A stretch of 64,000 bases of DNA from Paenibacillus pasadenensis DSM 19293 (GTDB lineage: Bacteria; Bacillota; Bacilli; Paenibacillales; Paenibacillaceae). The position numbers and the translations under genes are program-made. Location of the stretch: positions 187,976 to 251,975 of the forward strand of contig NZ_KE383851.1 in the NCBI RefSeq assembly GCF_000422485.1, in the 5' to 3' direction. Below are positions 1-8,313 of the stretch, in pieces. Position 1 is the first letter of the stretch. Every line of letters begins with the position of its first letter. The notes beneath the pieces are model-generated. The model had not been told where the DNA came from. It was given only the letters and a program-made list of their open reading frames with translations, and ran no database searches.

Positions 1-398
1 TCGTCATCAGCACGCCCTAACGCCATTGTGAGACGGAGTCGAAACGAAGAAGTTGAGCAGCTGAGCCCGTTATGACCGTCGATAAGAGGCTGGAATCAGG
101 AACGATGGCAAGGCCCGAGCCGCCCTCTTTGCGCGGCTCTTTTCGCTGCGCAAAGCGATATCGGCAATCAGCAGGATCGTCCCGCTCTTGTCAACGGGCA
201 CAAATCGAAGGCGGCGAGTTACAAGTTCCTTCCGTAACTCTTTACGCGTCATGTAATAAAATATAACATGAAGGAGACATTGAGAGCTGCGATAAAGGGC
301 TGAAACGGTCTGGTCGCCAAAAAGACGAATCGGATGCGGCAGATAGTCTGACCTCCGACCGGGCCGGCAAGCGGAACAGCAGAAAGGAACGATGCGGG
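1..398. other. Intergenic region before the flavoprotein gene
   Basis: No convincing gene is visible here. A 60-codon frame lies on the minus strand at 70-252, but it has no ribosome binding site before its ATG and I do not recognise the product. Bases 126-153 hold a small inverted repeat (TTTGCGC ... GCGCAAA). The AT-rich stretch near 250-272 is weakly palindromic. The ribosome binding site of the next gene (AAAGGA, about 384-389) closes the region. Confidence 0.5.
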
Positions 399-1817
399 AT
401 GAGCCTAGAGCAACTGAACGCCCAGGTCCAGCGGGACCTGTCTTATATCGCCTTCGGAGGGGCGGGCTGGGTCCAGCCGAGGAGCCATGACGAGGGCCAT
501 GTGCATGACGTCGCCATCATCGGCGGCGGCCAGAGCGGACTCGGAGCCGCATTTGCTTTAATGAAGGAACGCGTCTCAAACGTCATCATCCTCGACGAGA
601 ATCCGGAGGGCAAGGAAGGGCCGTGGGAAACGTACGCGCGCATGAACACGCTCCGTACGCCCAAGCATCTGCCGTCCATCGATCTCGGCGTTCCGTCGCT
701 CACGTTCCGCGCCTGGTGGGAGGCGCAGGCAGGCGAGGAGGGCTGGGAGGCGATCGACAAAATTCCGCGCGGGGACTGGATGAGCTACTTGCGCTGGTAC
801 CGCCGGGTGCTGAGCCTGCCTGTCGTCAACGAGACGCGGCTGACGCTCGTCGAGCCGCTGGAGAAGGGCCTTTACCGGCTCCATCTCGAAGGCCCCGGCG
901 CGCCGGCTCCGCAGCTGCTCGCCCGCAAGGTCATCCTCGCGACCGGCATCCAGGGCGGCGGGGAGTGGCATGTGCCGCCGCTCGTGTCGCGCCATGTGCC
1001 GCGCGAGCTGTACGCGCATACGTCCGAGGCGATTGACTTCGAGGCGCTGCGCGGCAAGCGGATCGCCGTGCTCGGCGGAGGCGCGTCGGCGTTCGACAAC
1101 GCCAGCTTCGCCTTGGCCGCGGGCGTCGCGGAGGCGCATGTATTCGTCCGCCGGCCGGAGCTGCCGCGCATCAATCCGATCCGGCAAATGGAGCACTCGG
1201 GCATGATCGAGCATTTCCCGCGGCTGTCCGACGAGGACAAGTACGCCGTCATGGCGCATTTCTTCAAGCACAACCAGCCGCCGACGAACGACACGTTCCA
1301 GCGGGCGGCCGCCTGGCCGGGCTTCCGGCTCCATGTCGGAGCGCCCTGGCTCGCGGTGCGGACGGAAGGAGAGCGGGCCGTCGTGACGACGCCGCAGGGC
1401 GAGGAGTCGTTCGACTTCCTCGTCGTCAGCACCGGGCTGCTGACCGACCCGGCGCTGCGTCCCGAGCTGCGGCTGGTCGAGCGCCATATCGCCCGCTGGG
1501 GCGACCGGTACGAGGCGCCGGCGGACATCGCCAGCCCGGTGCTCGACGCCCATCCGTATTTGACGCCGGGCTTCGCCTTCACGAGCCGGGACGAGGAGGG
1601 CGCGTCGCGGCTGCACGGCCTTCACACGTTCAACTACTCCGCGATGATCAGTTGCGGCCTATCCGCCTCCGCGCTGTCGGGCATGCGCCATGCGATACCG
1701 AAGCTCGTGTCGGAGGTCGCGGGCGGGCTGTTCCTCGACGATCGCGAGCGGATTCTGGATCAGTTCTACCGGTACGACGAGCTGGAGTTCACGGGCTGGA
1801 TGGATTCGTTAAGCTGA
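399..1817 (+). CDS. FAD/NAD(P)-binding oxidoreductase, flavin-monooxygenase-like
   Basis: A 472-residue flavoprotein of the broad class-B monooxygenase/CzcO-like group. Such proteins use NAD(P)H and a bound FAD to oxidise small substrates; the substrate here is unknown. Two dinucleotide-binding motifs are visible: GGGQSG at residues 42-47 after a hydrophobic strand (FAD site), and LGGGAS near residue 225 (NAD(P)H site). The spacing fits a two-Rossmann flavoprotein. The 35 residues before the first motif are longer than usual. The ATG is preceded by AAAGGA with 9 bases spacing. The gene stands alone: non-coding sequence precedes it and a convergent gene ends 98 bases downstream. The fold is confident and the reaction is not. 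Confidence 0.8.
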   Translation: MSLEQLNAQVQRDLSYIAFGGAGWVQPRSHDEGHVHDVAIIGGGQSGLGAAFALMKERVSNVIILDENPEGKEGPWETYARMNTLRTPKHLPSIDLGVPSLTFRAWWEAQAGEEGWEAIDKIPRGDWMSYLRWYRRVLSLPVVNETRLTLVEPLEKGLYRLHLEGPGAPAPQLLARKVILATGIQGGGEWHVPPLVSRHVPRELYAHTSEAIDFEALRGKRIAVLGGGASAFDNASFALAAGVAEAHVFVRRPELPRINPIRQMEHSGMIEHFPRLSDEDKYAVMAHFFKHNQPPTNDTFQRAAAWPGFRLHVGAPWLAVRTEGERAVVTTPQGEESFDFLVVSTGLLTDPALRPELRLVERHIARWGDRYEAPADIASPVLDAHPYLTPGFAFTSRDEEGASRLHGLHTFNYSAMISCGLSASALSGMRHAIPKLVSEVAGGLFLDDRERILDQFYRYDELEFTGWMDSLS

Positions 1818-1872
1818 TCTTACGCCCGGCGACCCGGTCTGCCAAATAAAAATCGCGTAAAAACGTCTCCTT

Positions 1873-1916
1873 AGGGCGTGTTTGCAATCCCGCTTCGGGT
1901 TATGCAAACACGCCCT
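1873..1916. terminator. Long stem-loop between convergent genes
   Basis: A perfect 14-base-pair stem (AGGGCGTGTTTGCA at 1873-1886 with its complement at 1903-1916) encloses a smaller CCCG/CGGG hairpin. It lies between the flavoprotein gene and the convergent Usp gene and overlaps the stop codon of the latter. No clean T-tract follows on either strand; on the minus strand a TTTTT run comes about 10 bases later. It is a probable bidirectional terminator. Confidence 0.55.
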
Positions 1917-2571
1917 AGCTTCTGCTCCGCCAGAAGGCCGGGAATTCGGGATCGACGACGGCGCCGTGACGCACCTTGAAGGCGCGGCTGCGGCTGCTGC
2001 CGTCCTTGAGCTTCAGCAGGCCATGCTCGAACTCGGTATCGCGGCTGCGGAAAAAGACGCCGGAGCATCCATTCTTGTCCAAGGTCCTCTGGATGACGTA
2101 GCCGCCGTCCCGCGCGGCGACCGCGACGCGGACGCCGCGCTCATGGGTCCGCTCCAGCTCCTCGTCCAGCCGCTGCACGGCGACGACATGCAGATCGGTC
2201 TGGCCGATCCGGCGCAGCAGCGCGTCGACGAAGGAGCCGTGGAACCGCTCCTCCCAGCGCGTCGGCACGGGCTGGCCGACGACGATCTGCGTCATGCGCT
2301 CGATCATCGCCGTATGCGCGATCACGTCGACGGCCTTGCGGCCTGCGGACGGCACCGCCCGGAATTCCGCGCCTGCTTCGGCCGCGGCCTCGCGCCAGAC
2401 GCGCTGCCATTCCTCCTGCGCCGAGCCGGGCGCCGCCTCGACGTCCGACACCACGCTCAGGACGACCAAGCGGCTGCCCGCCGCCGCGGCAAGCTCGGCG
2501 CCGCGGCGGATGAGGCGCTCTCCGTGCGGGCCGTACGACAGGCAGACGAGGATGTGTTCCGATTTGGGCAT
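1915..2571 (-). CDS. Stand-alone universal-stress (KdpD-Usp-like) protein
   Basis: A 218-residue protein. Residues 1-150 form a UspA-type alpha/beta domain: an ILVCLS first strand, a long helix, and a C-terminal IVVGQP nucleotide-loop motif. The IVVGQP-x-RxW pattern and the ERLIRRG helix closely match the second Usp domain of the KdpD-like protein at 8314-10668, so this is probably a detached KdpD-type Usp domain. Residues 150-218 are an extra tail I do not recognise. The ATG has GAAGGAG upstream at good spacing. It is divergent from the Kdp riboswitch and operon, which suggests a role in potassium or turgor sensing; that is inference. In KdpD the Usp domain is an input module, with c-di-AMP binding reported for some Firmicute proteins. 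Confidence 0.75.
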   Translation of the reverse strand: MPKSEHILVCLSYGPHGERLIRRGAELAAAAGSRLVVLSVVSDVEAAPGSAQEEWQRVWREAAAEAGAEFRAVPSAGRKAVDVIAHTAMIERMTQIVVGQPVPTRWEERFHGSFVDALLRRIGQTDLHVVAVQRLDEELERTHERGVRVAVAARDGGYVIQRTLDKNGCSGVFFRSRDTEFEHGLLKLKDGSSRSRAFKVRHGAVVDPEFPAFWRSRS

Positions 2572-2847
2572 GGCAATTGCTCCTTCGCTTTTTTTTGCTG
2601 CTCATCCTACGCGACGAGAGGGCGGTCTGTAAAAGGCGGCGCAGGCGGAATTCAGCCGTCCCGCTTCATGTAAGCGCGACCATCGCCTTCGTTTGCCGAG
2701 AATGAAATCGGCGATGGAGGCGGGTTTTTGGCATGCGTCGAGATGAATTCGAGAGAATGAGCGAGATTCAGAGAGAGAAATGGAGATCGATCGGCCTTTC
2801 TTGCTCGACAAGCGCGATCGCGGCCGGATTTTCGCCGCTGGCCCGGC

Positions 2848-2877
2848 TTTACTTTCCGAAAAGTCCGGGTGTAAGAT
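2848..2877 (+). promoter_or_regulatory. Possible sigma-A promoter of the Kdp leader
   Basis: TTTACT at 2848-2853 and TAAGAT at 2872-2877 are separated by 18 bases. This would start transcription near 2884, just before the riboswitch aptamer. Only one of the two boxes is close to consensus, so this is a candidate. Confidence 0.35.
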
Positions 2878-2904
2878 TCGTCTCAGCTAGCCAGACCAGC
2901 TTTT

Positions 2905-3190
2905 GACAACGCTGAGTTTCCGAAATGGAAAACGGGGGAACCAAGCGGAGCCTGCGGCCGCCGATGTGAGAGTCGGCCGCCGCGGCTCCAGGGGTGAATC
3001 CTGGGGGAGCGGATCCATGGAATCCGTCTCCCTCGGGTAGGGCGACTCTCACCGTCCGAATCCGACAGCTAACCTCGTAAGCGCAGGAGGCGGCGCGCGC
3101 CATAGCGCGCCGTGCTCCGATCGGGAGAGAGGATGATGACGCTTGTGATCTGACCAAGACCACAGGGGCCGCTGCCTCTGTGGTTTTTTG
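2905..3190 (+). promoter_or_regulatory. c-di-AMP (ydaO/yuaA) riboswitch with expression platform
   Basis: The leader carries the hallmark segments of the ydaO/yuaA class in the right order: CGGGGGAACCA (2933-2943), GGGGTGAATC (2991-3000), TAGGGCGACTCTCACCG, then CCGAATCCGACAGCTAACC (3056-3074). A closing helix CGCT/AGCG can form between 2910-2913 and 3080-3083. Downstream are a GCGCGC hairpin and an intrinsic terminator at 3159-3189. In this class c-di-AMP binding favours termination, so expression is shut off when c-di-AMP (which tracks high potassium) is high. Control of kdp operons by this class is known in Bacillus. Recognition of the aptamer is confident; the exact ends and switching helices were not modelled. 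Confidence 0.9.
3159..3189 (+). terminator. Riboswitch-controlled intrinsic terminator
   Basis: ACCACAG (3159-3165) pairs with CTGTGGT (3178-3184). The stem extends inward by GGG with C/T partners and is followed at once by a run of T's (3184-3189). It lies between the aptamer and the first kdp-leader gene, where the switch of a ydaO element is expected. Confidence 0.85.
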
Positions 3191-3260
3191 CGCGCTTTTT
3201 TCCAAAGCGGATCCCGGTCCGCAGCCGTCCGCCGCCCTCGCCACCCGAAGGAGAACCACC

Positions 3261-3692
3261 ATGGATCTCGATCCCGAAACGATACTCGTCTCGCCGGCCA
3301 CAGCGGCCGGCGAACGCTTCCTGATGCAGCTGAAGCGCATGCGGATTCCTTGCGCCGCAGTCGTCAACAGCCGCCGCGAAAGGCAGCGGCTGGAGCGCCT
3401 CGGCTTAGGTCGAATCATGCAAATCGATACGGCCGAAAAGGACCGCAATCCGGCGCCTGAATGCCGATGCGGCAACGTCTACCTGTTCGAGAGCAGCCTC
3501 GCTCTCTGCTGCCGCTATGTGCAGATTTTCCGCGGCTGGACCGGCCGCAGCATCTTCGTCGTCACGCAAGGCCGCGGCTCGGGCGGCGTCTACAAGTCGC
3601 TCGGAGCGGATTATGTCATTCATACAAACGGGCAGGACGTCTTTTACCTCATTCAGGACGAAGCCCGCCAAGACAAGGAGCCATTCACATGA
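3261..3692 (+). CDS. Conserved-looking hypothetical protein, first gene of the kdp operon
   Basis: A 143-residue soluble protein of unknown function. The frame is open back to 3180 inside the terminator, but the ATG at 3261 is chosen because GAAGGAG precedes it at correct spacing. The sequence alternates strands and helices: a hydrophobic strand ILVSPA, a helix, CAAVV, then a helix ending in LERLGLG, and later SIFVVTQG and GADYVI. This looks like a Rossmann-type alpha/beta fold, loosely like a TrkA-N or dehydrogenase half, but no intact GxGxxG is present. Three cysteines lie in a CRC and LCC context near residues 72-90. Its stop overlaps the next start (ATGA). Its place directly behind the c-di-AMP switch suggests a potassium-linked role; this is inference. 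Confidence 0.7.
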   Translation: MDLDPETILVSPATAAGERFLMQLKRMRIPCAAVVNSRRERQRLERLGLGRIMQIDTAEKDRNPAPECRCGNVYLFESSLALCCRYVQIFRGWTGRSIFVVTQGRGSGGVYKSLGADYVIHTNGQDVFYLIQDEARQDKEPFT

Positions 3693-3796
3693 TGGATATC
3701 GGCATGCTCGCCTTGCTGATCGGATTGACCGCCGCGATGCTCGGCCTGCTCGCCTGGTGCGGCAAGCAGGCGCAGGAAGGACGCGAGGAACGATGA
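3689..3796 (+). CDS. 35-residue single-span membrane protein in the kdp operon
   Basis: A very small frame starting with tandem ATG codons that overlap the previous stop (ATGA). It encodes one strongly hydrophobic segment (about residues 5-24) followed by a short charged tail rich in Lys, Glu and Arg. Its stop overlaps the start of kdpF by ATGA. Tight coupling on both sides supports translation. It is not KdpF, which follows it, and I do not recognise its family; a small accessory subunit of the Kdp complex is possible. Confidence 0.6.
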   Translation: MMDIGMLALLIGLTAAMLGLLAWCGKQAQEGREER

Positions 3797-3873
3797 TCGC
3801 GCTCCTGTGGGTTGTCGTCGCGGCCGTGTTCCTCTACCTCGTCTACGTCTTGCTTCACCCCGACCAATTCTGA
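3793..3873 (+). CDS. kdpF: KdpF, small subunit of the potassium-transporting ATPase
   Basis: A 26-residue peptide consisting almost wholly of one transmembrane helix and ending in a short LLHPDQF tail, the usual KdpF pattern (KdpF ends in similar L-x-P-[DE]-x-F sequences). In the family it stabilises the KdpABC complex in the membrane. It starts inside the stop of the preceding 35-residue gene and lies 21 bases before kdpA. Confidence 0.85.
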   Translation: MIALLWVVVAAVFLYLVYVLLHPDQF

Positions 3874-3894
3874 CCCAAGAAGGAGCCACCTCCC

Positions 3895-5565
3895 ATGATG
3901 GCAGGACTATCCATCGCAATCACGCTGCTGCTCGTGCTGCTGCTGGCCAAGCCGGCGGGGCTGTATCTCTATCGGGCCTACAGCCTGGAGCCGACCGGCC
4001 TCGACCGCGTCTTCGGCCCGGCGGAGCGGCTGATCTACCGCCTCGGGGGCATCCGCCCCGGAAGCCAGAGCTGGAAAGCCTACGCCGCGGCGCTGATCGT
4101 CAGCAACGGCGTCATGCTGCTGCTCGTCTACGCCGTCTTCCGCACGCAAGCCTATCTCCCGCTCAATCCGAGCGGGATCGCGAACATGGAGCCGCGGCTC
4201 GCGTTCAACACGACGATCAGCTTCATGACCAATACGAACCTGCAGCATTACAGCGGCGAAAGCGGCTTATCCTATCTGTCCCAAATGATCGCGATCGTGT
4301 TCATGATGTTCGTCTCGCCGGCGACGGGGCTGTGCGCGGCGATGGCGTTCATGAGAGGGCTGGCCGGCAAGCCGATGGGCCATTTCTTCGTCGATCTCGT
4401 GCGCTCGATCACGCGGGTGCTGCTGCCGATCGCTTTTGTGCTGGCGCTCGTCTTCGTCGCGCTCGGCGTGCCGCAGACGCTGGAGCCGTCTGCCGCTGCG
4501 CAGACGCTGGAGGGCGGGGAGCAGACGATCGCGCGCGGTCCGGTCGCCTCGCTGCTCGCCATCAAGGAGCTCGGCAACAACGGTGGCGGCCATATGGGCG
4601 TCAACTCCGCGCATCCGTTCGAAAACCCCGACGCGATCAGCAACCTATTGCAGATGCTGCTCATGCTGCTCGTGCCGACGGCGCTGCCGTTCGCGTACGG
4701 CAAGCTCGTCGGCAATCCGAAGCAGGGGCGGGTGCTGTTCGTCTCCATGGCGCTGCTGTTCGTCGTCATGCTGGGCGTCTCGCTGACGGCCGAGCAGGAG
4801 GCGAACCCCGCGATCGCGGCGCTCGGCTATGATTCCGGCCAAGGAAGCATGGAAGGAAAGGAAACCCGCTTCGGCGTGCCGCAATCCGCGCTCTATTCAG
4901 TCGTGACGACCGCCTCCGAAACCGGCGCCGTCAACTCGATGCACGACTCGTTCACGCCGCTCGGCGGCATGGTGCCGCTCATGAACATGATGCTGAACAC
5001 CGTGTTCGGCGGCTCCGGCGTCGGCCTCATGAACGTGCTGCTGTACGCGCTGATGGCGGTGTTTCTCTCCGGCCTGATGGTCGGCCGGACGCCGGAGTTT
5101 CTCGGCAAGAAGCTGGAGGGTCGCGAAATGAAGCTGATCGCGCTGACGCTGCTCGTGCAGCCGGCGCTCATCCTGCTGCCGACGGCCGCCGCTCTTTATG
5201 CTTATCCCGATACGATCTCGAACCCGGGCTACCATGGCCTTACCCAGGCGCTCTACGAGTTCACGTCGTCCGCGGCCAACAACGGCTCCGGCTTCGAGGG
5301 ACTAGGCGACAATACGCCGTTCTGGAACCTCAGCACCGGCATCGTCATGTACCTGGGGCGGTACGTCTCCATCATCACGCTGCTTGCGGTCGCGGGCTCG
5401 CTCGCCGCCAAAAAGGCCGTGCCGGAGACGATCGGCACGTTCCGCACCGATTCGGCTACGTTCGGCGCCGTCTTTCTCGGCACCGTGCTCATCGTCGGCG
5501 CGCTGACGTACTTCCCGAGCCTCGTGCTGGGGCCGATCGCCGAGCAGCTGACGCTGAAGCCATAG
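3895..5565 (+). CDS. kdpA: KdpA, potassium-channel-like subunit of the Kdp ATPase
   Basis: A 556-residue polytopic membrane protein, the normal length for KdpA. It carries the K+-selective pore of the high-affinity KdpFABC pump. Typical filter-loop segments are visible: NTTISFMTNTNLQHY near residue 105, KELGNNGGG near 225, TASETGAVNSMHDSF near 340 and SSAANNGSGF near 460, each the degenerate selectivity filter of one of four repeated M1PM2 units. AAGGAGCC precedes tandem ATG codons at 3895 and 3898. It is co-transcribed with kdpF upstream and kdpB 30 bases downstream. Confidence 0.97.
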   Translation: MMAGLSIAITLLLVLLLAKPAGLYLYRAYSLEPTGLDRVFGPAERLIYRLGGIRPGSQSWKAYAAALIVSNGVMLLLVYAVFRTQAYLPLNPSGIANMEPRLAFNTTISFMTNTNLQHYSGESGLSYLSQMIAIVFMMFVSPATGLCAAMAFMRGLAGKPMGHFFVDLVRSITRVLLPIAFVLALVFVALGVPQTLEPSAAAQTLEGGEQTIARGPVASLLAIKELGNNGGGHMGVNSAHPFENPDAISNLLQMLLMLLVPTALPFAYGKLVGNPKQGRVLFVSMALLFVVMLGVSLTAEQEANPAIAALGYDSGQGSMEGKETRFGVPQSALYSVVTTASETGAVNSMHDSFTPLGGMVPLMNMMLNTVFGGSGVGLMNVLLYALMAVFLSGLMVGRTPEFLGKKLEGREMKLIALTLLVQPALILLPTAAALYAYPDTISNPGYHGLTQALYEFTSSAANNGSGFEGLGDNTPFWNLSTGIVMYLGRYVSIITLLAVAGSLAAKKAVPETIGTFRTDSATFGAVFLGTVLIVGALTYFPSLVLGPIAEQLTLKP

Positions 5566-5595
5566 CCGAACGGACAGAAAAGAGGAGAGCTAGCC

Positions 5596-7626
<2,031 letters not shown>

Positions 7627-7678
7627 GCGGATGCGGGCGAACGACGGAACAATCGAACCTCGAAAGGATGAACCGACC

Positions 7679-8248
7679 ATGCAGCTATTCGCCAGCAGTC
7701 TCCGCATCAGCCTCGTCCTCATGCTGCTTTGCGGCGTCGTCTACAATCTGGCGGCGACCGGCATCGCCCAGACGCTGATGCCCCATCGGGCCAGCGGCAG
7801 TCTGATCGAGGAGGACGGCCGCATCGTCGGCTCGGAGCTCATCGGCCAGACGTTCACGGAGCCGCGCTGGTTCCACGGGCGGCTGTCGAGCATCGGCTAC
7901 GCCGCGGACGGCTCGGGCACGCCGAACTACGCTCCGTCGAATCCGGACCTGCTGGAGCGGGCGCGGCAGTCGGCGCTCGACTGGCAGGCCGCCAATCCGG
8001 ACGTGCCGCTGAGCGAGGTGCCGCTTGACCTCGTCACGAACTCCGGCTCGGGCCTCGATCCGGACATCAGCCCGCAAGGCGCGCGCGTGCAAATTCCGCG
8101 CGTCAGCGCGGCGACCGGCATCCCGCAGGCCGAGCTCGAGCAGCTGGTGGAGCGGCATACGGCGCCTCGCCGGCTCGGGCTGTTCGGCGAGCCGACGGTG
8201 AACGTGCTGGAGCTCAATCTGGCGCTGCGCGAAGCGGCGTCCAAGTAA
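7679..8248 (+). CDS. kdpC: KdpC, assembly and affinity subunit of the Kdp ATPase
   Basis: A 189-residue protein with one N-terminal transmembrane helix and an extracytoplasmic domain. The family motif GQTFTEPRWFHGR is present near residues 57-69, as is the NYAPSN segment. In Kdp it stabilises the complex and raises ATP affinity. The frame is open upstream to 7604, but the ATG at 7679 is preceded by AAAGGATG and gives the usual KdpC start at the membrane helix. Confidence 0.95.
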   Translation: MQLFASSLRISLVLMLLCGVVYNLAATGIAQTLMPHRASGSLIEEDGRIVGSELIGQTFTEPRWFHGRLSSIGYAADGSGTPNYAPSNPDLLERARQSALDWQAANPDVPLSEVPLDLVTNSGSGLDPDISPQGARVQIPRVSAATGIPQAELEQLVERHTAPRRLGLFGEPTVNVLELNLALREAASK

Positions 8249-8257
8249 GGCGCGAAT

Positions 8258-8285
8258 CCCCGCTTCTCCGTTCTGGAGAGCGGGG
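8258..8285 (+). terminator. Intercistronic GC hairpin between kdpC and kdpD-like gene
   Basis: CCCCGCTTCTCC (8258-8269) pairs with GGAGAGCGGGG (8275-8285) with one bulged T and a 5-base loop. Only CTTTG follows, so termination would be partial at most. It may set the ratio of pump to sensor transcripts. Confidence 0.4.
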
Positions 8286-8313
8286 CTTTGCCCGTTCATG
8301 GAGGGAAGCGCTC

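Noticed and set aside
70-252. 60-codon minus-strand frame near the window start
   Set aside because: No ribosome binding site before the ATG and no recognisable family; possible but not supported.
3180-3260. Upstream extension of the first kdp-leader gene
   Set aside because: Those codons lie within the riboswitch terminator and lack a ribosome binding site; GAAGGAG supports the ATG at 3261.
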